Shown: positions 39,981 through 49,203, counted from the first letter of the stretch. The stretch: 64,000 nucleotides of DNA from Candidatus Aquabacterium excrementipullorum (GCA_019112875.1 DXIO01000014.1:1-64000); one strand, 5' to 3'. Program-made: numbers and translations. The notes: a model not told the origin generated them from the letters alone.

Positions 39981-41150
39981 ATGAAAAAATTTCTGATGGC
40001 TGCCGTTGCTTCGGCGGCCTTGCTGACCGCTTGTGGCGGCGGCGGCAACAACGGTGAAACCAAGGCCAGCATCACGTCTGTGAAGGTGGTGGGTGCGAGC
40101 CTGGCGGACTCCGGGACCTTCGGCTACAAGTTCACCGTGCAATCGACCAGCGGCACGGCCTACAAGGTCTACCCCGAGCGCATTGCCGCGACCTATGGAC
40201 TGTCTGCGCTGTGCTCGGCCTACACCTCGCCCGATGGCGGCAGCACGTGGGTCACCCACTCGTCGTGCACCAACTACGCGGTGGCGGGGGCAAGGGTCAA
40301 CTACACCTCTGGCGCGACCTCGGTCGACACCGTGCCCGTGTCCGCCATCAAACAGCTCACCGACATCGGCAATGCCGGCTTCAGCAGTGGCGATCTGCTC
40401 ATCGTGGGCGAGGCCAGTGCGAACGACATGGCCGCGCTTCTGACGGCCGCGCAGACCTCCACGTCGGCCTTCACCACGATGCTGAGCTCGCTGTTGAGCA
40501 CGTCCGTGATCGCCGCGAACGCCAGCTCGCCCGCCACGCTGGGCGTGCTGTACATGCAGGCCCTGGCCGACAAGCTGACCACCGCCATCAAGACCAATGC
40601 GCTGGACAAGGGCGCAACCCGCGTCGCCGTGCTCAACACCCTGGACGTGACGCAGACGCCTCGCTTCCAGGCGGTGCTGGCCGGGCTCAGCACCTCGGCC
40701 GCGGCGGACTTGCGCGCCCTGGTGACGGCCTGGACACAGGCCTACAACAGTCGCCTGGCCAGTAACCTGGCGGCCTACAGCGGCAAGGTGGCGGTGGTGG
40801 ACTTCTACACCAACTTCAACGCCGAGATGAACGATCCGGCGCAGTACGGCCTGACGAACGTCAGCGCCACGGTCTGCGACCAGGTCTACTCCCAGGCGAA
40901 CAGCGTGACGCCGAGCGTGGCCACAGCGGGCAGCACGTCCTTGTCCACGGTTGTCAGCGGCGTCCCCGTCGTTGCGGCTGCCTGTACCGACTCGGCGGCG
41001 TCAGCCATCACGCCCACGGCCGGTGCCACGGGCGCCAGCACCTGGTGGCAGACCTACCTGTACGCCGACAACTTCCACCCCACGCCCTACGGCCACCAAT
41101 TGCTGGCCCAGCTCGTGGCCAAGCGTCTGACCGAAGCCGGCTGGCTGTGA
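39981..41150 (+). CDS. SGNH/GDSL-like esterase lipoprotein
   Basis: A 389-residue putative secreted esterase. The lipoprotein signal MKKFLMAAVASAALLTAC ends in lipobox LTAC (Cys18), followed by a GGGGNN linker. Block I reads VVGASLADSGTFG, a variant of GDS(L) with the nucleophile Ser in ADSG. Block V is DNFHPTPYGHQLLA, giving the Asp-x-x-His pair. Block III/IV is less clear (LLIVGEASANDM may hold the Asn). ATG at 39981 follows CAGGAGATC; the 24 upstream codons are excluded. ompW follows 23 bp later, so the two are probably co-transcribed. Confidence 0.8.
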   Translation: MKKFLMAAVASAALLTACGGGGNNGETKASITSVKVVGASLADSGTFGYKFTVQSTSGTAYKVYPERIAATYGLSALCSAYTSPDGGSTWVTHSSCTNYAVAGARVNYTSGATSVDTVPVSAIKQLTDIGNAGFSSGDLLIVGEASANDMAALLTAAQTSTSAFTTMLSSLLSTSVIAANASSPATLGVLYMQALADKLTTAIKTNALDKGATRVAVLNTLDVTQTPRFQAVLAGLSTSAAADLRALVTAWTQAYNSRLASNLAAYSGKVAVVDFYTNFNAEMNDPAQYGLTNVSATVCDQVYSQANSVTPSVATAGSTSLSTVVSGVPVVAAACTDSAASAITPTAGATGASTWWQTYLYADNFHPTPYGHQLLAQLVAKRLTEAGWL

Positions 41151-41173
41151 GCTGACAGGAGCGATACGACATC

Positions 41174-41842
41174 ATGAAGACCACCCTCATCTCCTCGGCC
41201 ATCGTGGCCGCCACGCTGGGTTTCTCAGGCCTGGCCCAGGCGCAGCAGGCCGGCACGTGGATGTTCCGCGTCGGCGCCATGTCCATCATCCCCCAGGTGA
41301 GCAGCGGCGACCTGTCGGCGCCCTCGGTGCCCGGTGTGAAGATCGACGTCGATTCGGCCACCACGCTGGCCGGTGGCGTCAGCTACATGCTGACCGACAA
41401 CTGGTCGCTGGACCTGCCCCTGGCCGTACCGCCCAAGCACAAGATCAAGGGCGACGGCGCCATCTCGGGCTCGGGCGAGATCGGCACCACCCGCGTCGTG
41501 CCGGCCACGCTGTTCCTGCAGTACCGCTTCTTGGAGGCGCAGTCGACCTGGCGTCCCTACCTGGGCGCCGGCCTGACCTATGCCCGCTTCTACGACGAAA
41601 CCGGCAACGGCACGCTGACGGCGATCACCAACCCCGGTGGCTCGACCACGCTGAGCATCAAGAGCGAGTTCGCCCCCACCGTGCAGGCCGGCCTGACCTA
41701 CTCGCTCACGCCCAAGACCTACCTGGAAGGCTGGGTGGGCAAGACCTTCCTGAAGGTGCGCAGCACGCTGAGCACCGGCCAGACCATCGACACCAAGCTC
41801 GATCCGGTGAGCGTGGGCCTGTACGTGGGCTACCGCTACTGA
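41174..41842 (+). CDS. ompW: OmpW-family outer membrane protein
   Basis: Eight-stranded outer-membrane beta-barrel, 222 residues. A Sec signal ends at LAQAQQ. Family motifs are MFRVGAMSIIPQ, SYMLTDNWSLDLPLAVPPKHKI, RPYLGAGLTYARFYDE and LEGWVGKTFLKVRST, with C-terminal YVGYRY (terminal aromatic for barrel insertion). OmpW proteins form narrow hydrophobic channels. ACAGGAG precedes ATG. A UUCG-loop terminator follows. Confidence 0.93.
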   Translation: MKTTLISSAIVAATLGFSGLAQAQQAGTWMFRVGAMSIIPQVSSGDLSAPSVPGVKIDVDSATTLAGGVSYMLTDNWSLDLPLAVPPKHKIKGDGAISGSGEIGTTRVVPATLFLQYRFLEAQSTWRPYLGAGLTYARFYDETGNGTLTAITNPGGSTTLSIKSEFAPTVQAGLTYSLTPKTYLEGWVGKTFLKVRSTLSTGQTIDTKLDPVSVGLYVGYRY

Positions 41843-41856
41843 CACCCGCTCCACGG

Positions 41857-41877
41857 CATGGCGCGCGCGGCGCCATG
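41857..41877. repeat. GC-rich palindrome after ompW
   Basis: CATGGCGC-GCGCG-GCGCCATG, a perfect 8-bp-arm inverted repeat 15 bp after the ompW stop and 8 bp before the terminator hairpin. With the adjacent terminator arm it shares blocks with the atpD-atpC palindrome. No function is assigned. Confidence 0.45.
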
Positions 41878-41885
41878 GCCCTGCC

Positions 41886-41910
41886 AGGCCGCCTTCGGGC
41901 GGCCTTTGTC
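41886..41910 (+). terminator. Terminator after ompW
   Basis: AGGCCGCC (41886-41893), tetraloop TTCG, GGCGGCCT (41898-41905), then TTGTC. An extra-stable UUCG loop on an 8-bp stem with a short T tract. Confidence 0.7.
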
Positions 41911-41920
41911 ATGCGGCCGT

Positions 41921-42943
41921 TCAGGCCGTTGCCGGGCTGCCCGGCTGTCCACCCGGCGCAGGCCGGGCGGGCGCCACGAACTTGCTGGCGACGAGCAGCG
42001 CCATCAGCGGGATGAACTCCCCGAAGATGCGCAACTCCGACAGGTTGCCCACGACGCTCATGCCCAGCGCATAGGGCGCCAGGCACCACAGCATGCGCTT
42101 GAGCCTGGCATCGGCGGTGCGCCAGGGCAGCAGGGCCCACGCGCCACCGAAGACGAACAGCACGTTGAGCGTGTGCAGGAACCTGGGCTGAAGGCTCAGG
42201 AACGAGAAGTTGTAGTACAGGCGCAGGAAGCCGGGCACGTGGTAGAGCGACACCATCTCGCCATACGCGCCCAGGGCCTGCGAGATCGTCAGCTTCACGG
42301 CGATGCATGCCCCGATCAGCACGAGCGTGTTGCGCCAGGTCTGCCGCGAGGCTGGCCAGTGCCAGGCCGCGTAGAAGAAGGCGATGATGACCGAGGTCTC
42401 GCGGTTGAACATGGCCAGCACCGTCAGCAGGAGCAGCCATCTGAATGCCCAGCCCGTCACGATGCCCCACAGCGCGCTGGCGATGAAGGCGATGGAGATC
42501 GGATCGTAGGGGTAGTAGTAGTTGTGGACCCATGAGAAGACGAAGGTCACCCACATCTGCCACCAGAACAAGGCCATGCTCAGCGCGATGACCCGCGTGT
42601 CGTCGAAGAGCCGGCAGGCCAGCTTCCACACGAGGAAGAAGGCGGTGAACGTGGACAGCACATCGGTGAACTGGAACAGCCGGTCGATGCCGGTGCTGTT
42701 GAGCCGGTGCACGCTGGAGATGCCGCTGGCCAGGGCGAAGGGCAGCACGCGGGACTGGAACGGTTGCTGGCCCACGAAGTCCAGGAAGAAGCGCCAGTCG
42801 AACAGCGTCATCGACCGTGCGTTGTGCTGCTGCGTGAAGAGCACGGACAGGATCAGCCCGGCCAGGCCGACGACCCAGGGGTTGCGCAGCCACGGCGCGT
42901 CCCGGTGTGTGTGCGATGCCGATTCCAAAGGGCTTGCCTCCAT
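41921..42943 (-). CDS. Polytopic inner-membrane protein of unknown function
   Basis: A 340-residue protein with about eight hydrophobic segments (e.g. WVVGLAGLILSVLF; VLSTFTAFFLVWKLACRLF; ISIAFIASALWGIVTGW; TLVLIGACIAVKLTI). Acidic/aromatic loops such as SMTLFDWRFFLDFVGQQPFQSR and LAMFNRETSVIIAFFY resemble those of GT-C-like membrane glycosyltransferases or DUF2029-type proteins, but I cannot name the family. ATG at 42943 has AGGCG upstream; a start at 42961 would add six residues. It faces the ompW terminator and has no obvious partner gene. Confidence 0.65.
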   Translation of the reverse strand: MEASPLESASHTHRDAPWLRNPWVVGLAGLILSVLFTQQHNARSMTLFDWRFFLDFVGQQPFQSRVLPFALASGISSVHRLNSTGIDRLFQFTDVLSTFTAFFLVWKLACRLFDDTRVIALSMALFWWQMWVTFVFSWVHNYYYPYDPISIAFIASALWGIVTGWAFRWLLLLTVLAMFNRETSVIIAFFYAAWHWPASRQTWRNTLVLIGACIAVKLTISQALGAYGEMVSLYHVPGFLRLYYNFSFLSLQPRFLHTLNVLFVFGGAWALLPWRTADARLKRMLWCLAPYALGMSVVGNLSELRIFGEFIPLMALLVASKFVAPARPAPGGQPGSPATA

Positions 42944-43001
42944 GTGTATGACGCCTGGCATCTTAGAGGCAGCCGCACGCCGCCGGACCGCTTGCCGACC
43001 C

Positions 43002-43396
43002 TCAGCTTCTGGCGCCGAAGGGGCAGTGGTGGGGCCGAGGCCCGACCTGAGGGTGCTTGCGGCAGGTGTTGGGGCGCTTCTCGTACACGGTGCAGCGGCG
43101 CGTCTGCGCGTCCAGGAAGCGGCAGTCGCCGTCGGCCCGGCGCGGCAGGGTGTAGATGTCGTTCTTGGCGTTGTAGCGCTCGATCAGGCCGGCCTTGGTG
43201 AGCCGCTTGGCGATGTGCCGGGATTCCTCGTGCTCGGCCTCGAACGGATCGACCATCTCCAGCCGCACCAGGTCGGCAGCTTCACCTCGACGGGCATGGT
43301 GCAGCAGTTGGCCATGCAGCGGTCGCACAGGCCGGGGCGGTAACGCGTCCAGGTCTCGGTGCGGTCGACGTCGACGATGTGGATGGAGGATCGCAT
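43002..43396 (-). pseudogene. YkgJ-family cysteine-cluster protein, one-base frameshift
   Basis: Two frames together give one complete protein of about 131 residues. The first part (from ATG at 43396) reads CDRCMANCCTMPVEVK, the CxxCxxxCC start of the YkgJ zinc/iron-chelator family. Then the frame shifts, and the other frame continues ADLVRLEMVDPFEAEHEE to the end, with further Cys in DCRFLD, RRCTVYEKRPNTC and HCPFG. Inserting one C between 43280 and 43281 (plus strand) restores an AAG-GCT-GCC reading. It is either a true recent frameshift or a sequencing error; the otherwise perfect second half favours a recent or artefactual event. Confidence 0.75.
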
Positions 43397-43440
43397 GGGG
43401 GCGAACGATGGGGGCGAACGATGGCGCGGGCAAAAGGCAC

Positions 43441-43463
43441 AACGCCCGGCGTGAGCCAGGCGC
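43441..43463 (-). terminator. Possible terminator after bioB
   Basis: On the minus strand GCGCC-T-GGC pairs with GCC-G-GGCG(T) around TCAC, with one mismatch, and TGTGCCTTTTGCC follows. The stem is short, so this is a weak candidate. Confidence 0.3.
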
Positions 43464-43487
43464 TGCGCTTGATCAGGCGCTGAAAAC

Positions 43488-44585
43488 TCAGCCAGCCTGC
43501 ACGCGCGCCGTTACGGCCTTTCCGCTGCGCAGGCCGAGCTTCTCCATCAGCTGGCGGTCACGCTCGACCTCGGGGTTGCCGGTGGTCAGCAGCTTGTCGC
43601 CGTAGAAGATCGAGTTGGCGCCGGCCAGGAAGCACAGGGCCTGCACGGCCTCGGGCATCTGCTGGCGGCCGGCCGAGAGGCGCACGCGCGCGGTGGGCAT
43701 GGTGATGCGGGCCACGGCGATGGTGCGCACGAACTCCAGCGGATCGAGCGGTGGCGTGTCGGCCAGCGGCGTGCCGGGCACGCGCACCAGGTCGTTGATG
43801 GGCACCGATTCTGGGTAGGTGGGCAGGTTGGCCAACTGGGCGATCAGGCCAGCGCGGCCTTCACGCGTTTCGCCCATGCCGACGATGCCGCCGCTGCACA
43901 CCTTGATGCTGGCGTTGCGCACGTGGGCCAGGGTGTCCAGCCGATCCTGCATGTCACGCGTGGTGATGATGTCGCCGTAGAGCTCGGGCGCCGTGTCGAG
44001 GTTGTGGTTGTAGTAATCCAGGCCGGCGTCCTTGAGCGATTGCGCCTGCGTGTCGGTCAGCATGCCCAGGGTGCAGCAGGCCTCCAGGCCTTCGTCCTTG
44101 ATGACACCGATCAGCTCGGCCACCTTCTCGATGTCGCGGTCCTTGGGGGCGCGCCAGGCGGCGCCCATGCAGAAGCGGCTGGCGCCGGCGTCGCGGGCGG
44201 CCACCACGGCCTCGCGCACTTCGTCGGGCGACATCAGCTTGTTGGCCTCGACGCCCGTGTCGTACTTGCTCGATTGGGGGCAGTAGCCGCAGTCCTCGGG
44301 GCAGCCGCCGGTCTTGACGGACAGCAGCGTGGCGTGCTCGACCTCGTTGGCATCCCAGTGCTGGCGGTGCACCTGCTGGGCCTGCCACAGCAGGTCGTTG
44401 AAAGGCAGGTTGAACAGCTCGAGCACCTTGGCGCGGGGCCAGCGGCCGTTGTCGAAATTCGGGTCGGTGCAGTCGCCGCCGCAACCGTGGGCGTTGAGCA
44501 CGGACTTGGGCACCCACTGCATGGGCTGCGGCGTCGCGGGCAGCGTGGAGGTCGGTGCGGCGGAGGGCAGGGTACTGACGGACAT
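43488..44585 (-). CDS. bioB: Biotin synthase
   Basis: Radical SAM enzyme that inserts sulfur into dethiobiotin, the last step of biotin synthesis; 365 residues. The [4Fe-4S] cysteines are in [16 protein letters not shown], the auxiliary [2Fe-2S] ligands are in [15 protein letters not shown] and [12 protein letters not shown], and the Arg ligand region is ARVRLSAGR. It has a 35-residue N-terminal lead including HGCGGDC before the core. No other bio gene is adjacent. The 262-bp region upstream (to 44847) contains the near-palindrome GCACGGC-CT-GCCGTGC at 44679-44694, about 94 bp before the start, possibly an operator. The fused carboxylase elsewhere in the window is a biotin consumer. Confidence 0.97.
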   Translation of the reverse strand: MSVSTLPSAAPTSTLPATPQPMQWVPKSVLNAHGCGGDCTDPNFDNGRWPRAKVLELFNLPFNDLLWQAQQVHRQHWDANEVEHATLLSVKTGGCPEDCGYCPQSSKYDTGVEANKLMSPDEVREAVVAARDAGASRFCMGAAWRAPKDRDIEKVAELIGVIKDEGLEACCTLGMLTDTQAQSLKDAGLDYYNHNLDTAPELYGDIITTRDMQDRLDTLAHVRNASIKVCSGGIVGMGETREGRAGLIAQLANLPTYPESVPINDLVRVPGTPLADTPPLDPLEFVRTIAVARITMPTARVRLSAGRQQMPEAVQALCFLAGANSIFYGDKLLTTGNPEVERDRQLMEKLGLRSGKAVTARVQAG

Positions 44586-44847
44586 GGGCGGGGCTGCCGG
44601 GACAGAGGGCCCGGTACTCGGTATCGGAAACAGGGGCAGTGTAGGGCAGGGCGGCGGGATGCGCCAAGCGATTCGCGGGCACGGCCTGCCGTGCGGAACG
44701 ACCTGGGCGCGGGGCTTGACGCGGTTGCGGCAGGGCGGAAAGCGTCTGGATATGCGTTTTTGAGGTGTTTTGGCGGGCGTTGCGGGAAGGCCTTGGCGCG
44801 GCGACCCTGATCGTGTGTCATCAGGGCGGTGGCGTTAAGCTGCGCGC

Positions 44848-45318
44848 ATGCGTTTTGAACACCTCATCGAGATCAATTCACCGGCCACGAGCGTGGGCTC
44901 GGTGGTCCCCCCTTTCACCCGCGAGCAGTTGTGGCACGGGCTGATGCAGCGGGTGCAGACGCCGCAGCGTTTTCCGATGGGGCCGGAGCGCTGCGAATGG
45001 CGCGAGACGGAGCCGGGCGTGTACAAGCGCGAGGTGCATTTCGGGCCTCACGCCTTGCACGATGAGGTGGAGGCGACGCCGATGGAGCGCATCCAGTTCA
45101 CGCCCGAGGCGCATGGCGACACCACGCCGGTGCGCCTGACGATCTCCATCGAGGAGCCGACGCCGGGCCGCATGGTGCTGCGCTTCGTCTACGAACCGGT
45201 GGGCGAGCCCAGCGCGGAAGAGAAGTACTACGCCGAGTACCGCCACAACGCCTGGCTGCACAACGACCGCGACATGGTGCGGACCTTGCGCCAGTGGCTC
45301 AACGAAGAAGGCCTGTGA
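44848..45318 (+). CDS. DUF1857/AtaL-like SRPBCC-fold protein
   Basis: A 156-residue soluble protein with the START/SRPBCC-type hydrophobic-pocket fold of the DUF1857 (AtaL-like) family. It begins MRFEHLIEINSP, then FTREQLWHGLMQRVQTPQRF, and VKREV-like strands follow; the C-terminal helix is YAEYRHNAWLHNDRDMVRTLRQWL. The role is unknown; such proteins bind small hydrophobic ligands. No strong Shine-Dalgarno is visible. Its last 20 bp overlap the small convergent membrane peptide. Confidence 0.75.
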   Translation: MRFEHLIEINSPATSVGSVVPPFTREQLWHGLMQRVQTPQRFPMGPERCEWRETEPGVYKREVHFGPHALHDEVEATPMERIQFTPEAHGDTTPVRLTISIEEPTPGRMVLRFVYEPVGEPSAEEKYYAEYRHNAWLHNDRDMVRTLRQWLNEEGL

Positions 45319-45469
45319 CGCTGGCGGACGCCACCAGCCCCGACTGACGGGGATGGGCGGCGTGCGCTGGTGCCAGGAAGTGGTCAAGCACGATCAGGCC
45401 GAGCACGGCCATCAGCAGGCGCCAGCGAAAGGCGCGCCGCGCGTGGGACGGCAGGTGTTTCGTCACCAT
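45299..45469 (-). CDS. Small membrane or exported peptide (56 aa)
   Basis: A 56-residue peptide with a basic N-terminus (KHLPSHARRAFRWR) and one hydrophobic segment LLMAVLGLIVLDHFLAPAHA, which is either a membrane anchor or a signal peptide with AHA cleavage. ATG at 45469 has AGGAG at ideal distance; the 16 codons upstream do not. It lies 101 bp downstream of the orphan sensor kinase on the same strand, past a hairpin. An AT-rich box (45525-45543) before it could hold a promoter. No family recognised. Confidence 0.5.
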   Translation of the reverse strand: MVTKHLPSHARRAFRWRLLMAVLGLIVLDHFLAPAHAAHPRQSGLVASASVTGLLR

Positions 45470-45543
45470 GGACGTCTCCTGGGGTGAGGAGTTGCCGGGC
45501 GGGGTCATGGCCACCACCTCGTGAACTATTTACACATTGTTAA

Positions 45544-45577
45544 GGGTTGACCCTGGGCCGGCAATCAGGGCTAACCC
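45544..45577 (-). terminator. Hairpin at the end of the orphan kinase gene
   Basis: GGGTT-(2 nt)-CCCTG pairs with CAGGG-(2 nt)-AACCC: two 5-bp helices split by a symmetric internal loop, overlapping the stop codon. On the minus strand it is followed by TTAACAATG, so the T-run is poor. Confidence 0.35.
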
Positions 45578-47424
45578 GGCGGGATGGCGACGGCGGGCAG
45601 GCGCAGCGTGAAGCACGAGCCCAGGCCCTCGCGCGTGTCGACCGTGACATCGCCGCGCATGCGCTCGACCAGTTGCTTGACGATGTACAGCCCCAGCCCG
45701 GTGCCTTCGATGTAGTGCGCCGACGAGACCACGCGCTTGAAGGGCTGGAACAACTGGGCGGCATCCTCCGGGGCCATGCCGATGCCGTTGTCGGTGATCT
45801 GGATGACGACATCGTCGCCGTCCTGCCGGGCGTCGATCGTCACGTGGCCACCGGGCCGGTTGTACTTGCAGCCGTTGGAGAGCAGGTTCACCAGCACCTG
45901 CTGCAGGCGCTGTGGATCGGCCAGCACGCGCAAGGGCGAGGCCGGCAGCCGGTCGATGAAGCGGACCTCGTGCCTGGTGGCGACCCCGTCGAGCATCGCC
46001 AGGCTGGCGGCGAGCGCGGGGCCCACGTCCACGGGCTGCAGGTTCATGCGGATCTCGCCGGCCTCGACCTTGGTGAGATCCAGCACGTCTTCCACCAGGG
46101 CCAGCAACTGCTGCCCCGCGCTGAGGATCCATTGCACCTGCTGGGCCTGGCTGTCTGTCAGGGTGCGGGTGGTGTCCAGGTGCAGCAACTGTGCAAAACC
46201 CAGGATGGCGTTGAGCGGTGTGCGCAGCTCGTGGCTCAGGCGGGAGAGGAAGGCGCGCTGGGCCTCGGCCACCTGCTCGGCGGCGTCGCGCTGCGCGGCC
46301 AGGTCGGCCTGGGCCTGCTCGGTGGTCACGTCGCGCACCACGCCCACCAGGCGGCTGCCGGGCTGGGCGCCGCTGTGGTCCATCCGGCCGGTGGTTTCGA
46401 GCAGCCGCGTGACGCCATCGGCGCCATGCGTGCGGTGCCGCGTCCGCAGCACGACGCCATGGTTGAGCGAGTTGCTCATGCCCTGGCGCAGGGTGTCGCG
46501 GTCCTGCGGATCGACCATCTGCCGCACCTGCGGGCGGGGCAGGGAGGCACCCTGGTCGCCCAGGCCGTAGAAGGCCGAGGCGCGGCCGTCCATGTGGATC
46601 AGGTCGTGGGTGAGGTCGATCTCGAACAGGCCGACCTCGGCCGCGTCGGCGGCCAGGCGCCAGCGTTCGTTGGCCGCCTCCAGCGCCCGGCGGTGCGCGG
46701 CCTGGCGGGCCAGCGAGCGGCGCATCATGGCCACGCTGAGCACCGACAGCAGGCCCGCCGCGAGCACGATCGCGCCGACCAGCAGGGATTCCGTCAGGCG
46801 CGAGGCCGTGGCCAGGCTGGCGCTGAAGCGCTTTTCGGTGCCGGTGAGCTGGTCGTTGATCTGGTGCAGCTGACGCAGGGTGGGGCCCAGGGTGCCGGGG
46901 GCGTCGCCGCGCTCCACCTGCTGGCGCAGGATGCGGGCGGTGTCGCGCAGGCGGTCGATGAGGGCATCGCCTTCGACCCAGGCGCTCAGGGCCTCGCTGA
47001 ACAGGGGCTGGTCGCCCAGGCGCCGGAACAGGGCCACCATGCCGTCGATGTCATCGGGGTGGTTGCCGCCCTGGATGAAGCCGGCACGGATGCGGGCCAT
47101 GTCCGGGTCTGGGCGCTCCATCTCGTGGCGGGCCTGGCGGTCGCCCAGCGGCACGGTGAGGGCTGCTTCATAACGAGCGTAATGGCCCGGATCGCGGGTC
47201 TGGGCGTAGTCCAGCAGGTTCTGCACGGCCTCGTGGCGGGCCTTGGACCACAGGCTTTCGCCGCCCACGTAGGCCCGCACGGCGGCCAGCACCTTCACGC
47301 TGGTGACGGCCAGCAAGGCCACCAGGCACACCACCGCCAGGGAGGGTGCCAGCAAGCCCAGGTACAGGCGCCACGGACGCAGCGCAGGAGACGATGGCGC
47401 CTGCGCGTCACGAAGGCCTTGCAT
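45571..47424 (-). CDS. PAS-domain sensor histidine kinase (orphan)
   Basis: A 617-residue inner-membrane kinase. Two transmembrane helices (LGLLAPSLAVVCLVALLAV and LLVGAIVLAAGLLSVLSVAMM) bracket a periplasmic helical domain of about 180 residues (ARHEAVQNLLDYAQT...). A PAS domain follows (WRLAADAAEVGLFEIDLTHD to LVGVVRDVT), then HisKA with His398 in LSRLSHELRTPLNAILG, and the ATPase domain with NLLSNGCKYN, DNGIGM and GTGLGLYIV. No response regulator is adjacent, so its partner is elsewhere. Gap to thiDE is 93 bp. Confidence 0.9.
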   Translation of the reverse strand: MQGLRDAQAPSSPALRPWRLYLGLLAPSLAVVCLVALLAVTSVKVLAAVRAYVGGESLWSKARHEAVQNLLDYAQTRDPGHYARYEAALTVPLGDRQARHEMERPDPDMARIRAGFIQGGNHPDDIDGMVALFRRLGDQPLFSEALSAWVEGDALIDRLRDTARILRQQVERGDAPGTLGPTLRQLHQINDQLTGTEKRFSASLATASRLTESLLVGAIVLAAGLLSVLSVAMMRRSLARQAAHRRALEAANERWRLAADAAEVGLFEIDLTHDLIHMDGRASAFYGLGDQGASLPRPQVRQMVDPQDRDTLRQGMSNSLNHGVVLRTRHRTHGADGVTRLLETTGRMDHSGAQPGSRLVGVVRDVTTEQAQADLAAQRDAAEQVAEAQRAFLSRLSHELRTPLNAILGFAQLLHLDTTRTLTDSQAQQVQWILSAGQQLLALVEDVLDLTKVEAGEIRMNLQPVDVGPALAASLAMLDGVATRHEVRFIDRLPASPLRVLADPQRLQQVLVNLLSNGCKYNRPGGHVTIDARQDGDDVVIQITDNGIGMAPEDAAQLFQPFKRVVSSAHYIEGTGLGLYIVKQLVERMRGDVTVDTREGLGSCFTLRLPAVAIPPG

Positions 47425-47517
47425 GTTGTTGTGGTCCCTGTGAAGGGGCGGTGACGCCCGACCCGGACAAGCTAGCAGAAAGGCCCGGGCTTGAGAAGCC
47501 GGCTTTGTCGCGGTCGT

Positions 47518-49203
47518 TCAGAGAACAGGGTGAGGCGGTGTCACATTGGCCGGATTGCCCAACTCTGCCGACGCCGCCAAGGCCCTTGCACGGCCGGCCT
47601 GCACCGCCCAGCGCAGCACGGGCACGGTGGAGCGCATCGCGTGGGCATCGCCGTTCAGGGCCCGCACCACGCACAGCGCCGTCGGACCGCAGGCGGCGAA
47701 GCGCTGCAGCTCGTCGGGGGTGAGCAGGCCACCGATGGCCACGACGGGCACGGGGCTGTGGGCCACCCACCAGCGCAGGTTGTCTTCGCCCTGCGGGCGC
47801 CAGGGCATGTCCTTGGTGGTGGTGGGCAGCACGGGGCCGCAGGCGATCAGGCTGGCGCCGCAGCCGGCCGCGCGGGCCAGCTCCCACAGGCTGTGCGAGC
47901 TCAGGCCGAGCATGAGCTGGTGGCGGGCTTCGAGCAGGGCTCGGCGGTCGGTGGTGCTCAGGGCCAGCAGGTCTTCCTGGCCCAGGTGCACGCCGAGGAC
48001 GCCGGTGGGCTGGGTTGATGGGGCCTGAGCCTTGTCATGGGTTGTGGACAACGCCGCCAGCAACTCGCGCCAGTGGTCGTTGACGAACAGCGCGCCGCCA
48101 GCCCGCGCATGGGCCTGCAGCGCGGTCGCGAGGTGATGGGTCAAGCCTTCTCGCGGCTTGTGGCGTAGCTGCAGGCAATGCAGGCCGGCGTCCAGCGCCT
48201 GGGCGATGCGCTCGCCGGTGTCGACGATGCCGTACAGGCCATCTGGCGGTGGCGCAAAGGGCTGGAAGAGTGGGGCCTGGTCCGCTGCTGCGCCATGCAG
48301 CAGGCGCCAGGGCAGCTCGCGCCCCAGGCCCAGCCAGGGCAACGGGGCCCCGCCTGCCGCGGGGCCTCGGGCGAACCCGGCGACGGCGATGACGGGGCCG
48401 GGACCCTGACCGGCGGCATGGCTGTTCGTCAGCGCGTGGTGCGTCAGCATCTTGGCCAGCACCATGGCGTCGGCCGGCGTATGGCCCAGGGCCAGCGCGG
48501 CAGCCGCGCCGGTGGCGAAGGTGCAGCCGGTGCCATGATTGTGAAGCGTGTCCACGCGGGGCGCGCTCAGCCAGCCCTGGGCCTGCTCGGTGTCGATCCA
48601 GTCCAGGCAGTGCAGGGTGTCGCCACCGGCTGCATCGCCGCCGGTGATGGCCACGTTGTCCGGGCCGAGCAGGCGCAGGGCGGCGGCCAGGTCGGGCACC
48701 TCGTCGCGCGGGCCTTCATGGCTGGGCGGGATGCCCAGCAGGCGCCTGGCCTCGGCGCGGTTGGGTGTGATCAGCGTGGCGCGCGGCAGCAGGTGGCGCT
48801 GGTAGGCATCGAGCACGGCCTCGTTGGCGAAGGCGGAGCCGCCGGCCGAGGCGCCCAGCACCGGGTCCACCACCAGCGCGACCGGATGGTCGGGGTGTTC
48901 GGTGCGCAGACGGTCCACCCAGCGTGCCACGGTGTGGACCAGCTCGGCGCTGCCCAGCAGGCCGGTCTTGATCACGGCGGGCGCAAGGTCCTGCATCAAC
49001 GCACGCAGCTGGGCCTCCAGCCACGCGGCGGCGACGGGCTGCACCGCCTGCACGCCCTTGGAGTGCTGAGCCGTCATCGCGGCCACGACGGGGCACAGGT
49101 GCACGCCCAGGGCATCGGCGGCGCGCTGGTCGGCGCTCAGGCCGGCGCCGCCTGCGGTGTCCAGCCCGGCGATGCTCCAGACGATGGGCGGGCGGCGCGT
49201 CAC
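47518..49203 (-). CDS. thiDE: Bifunctional ThiD-ThiE fusion
   Basis: 561 residues joining two thiamine enzymes. The N-terminal half (about 1-270) is hydroxymethylpyrimidine(-phosphate) kinase: SIAGLDTAGGAGLSAD, VVDPVLGASAGGSAF, and NHGTGCTFATGAAAALALG with the anion hole and catalytic Cys. The C-terminal half (from about 320) is thiamine phosphate synthase: GLYGIVDT, LQLRHK, FVNDHWREL, GVHLGQEDL and PVVAIGGL. The ThiE half is compact and somewhat divergent. It would make HMP-PP and couple it to the thiazole from ThiG. Its start overlaps the thiG stop by 4 bp; it is the last gene of the thi operon. Confidence 0.92.
   Translation of the reverse strand: MTRRPPIVWSIAGLDTAGGAGLSADQRAADALGVHLCPVVAAMTAQHSKGVQAVQPVAAAWLEAQLRALMQDLAPAVIKTGLLGSAELVHTVARWVDRLRTEHPDHPVALVVDPVLGASAGGSAFANEAVLDAYQRHLLPRATLITPNRAEARRLLGIPPSHEGPRDEVPDLAAALRLLGPDNVAITGGDAAGGDTLHCLDWIDTEQAQGWLSAPRVDTLHNHGTGCTFATGAAAALALGHTPADAMVLAKMLTHHALTNSHAAGQGPGPVIAVAGFARGPAAGGAPLPWLGLGRELPWRLLHGAAADQAPLFQPFAPPPDGLYGIVDTGERIAQALDAGLHCLQLRHKPREGLTHHLATALQAHARAGGALFVNDHWRELLAALSTTHDKAQAPSTQPTGVLGVHLGQEDLLALSTTDRRALLEARHQLMLGLSSHSLWELARAAGCGASLIACGPVLPTTTKDMPWRPQGEDNLRWWVAHSPVPVVAIGGLLTPDELQRFAACGPTALCVVRALNGDAHAMRSTVPVLRWAVQAGRARALAASAELGNPANVTPPHPVL

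Noticed and set aside
43002-43442. An intact 146-residue protein from 43442
   Set aside because: Its first 50 or so residues are a Pro/Arg/His-rich out-of-frame reading; the CxxCxxxCC start lies in the other frame, so a frameshift explains the locus better.
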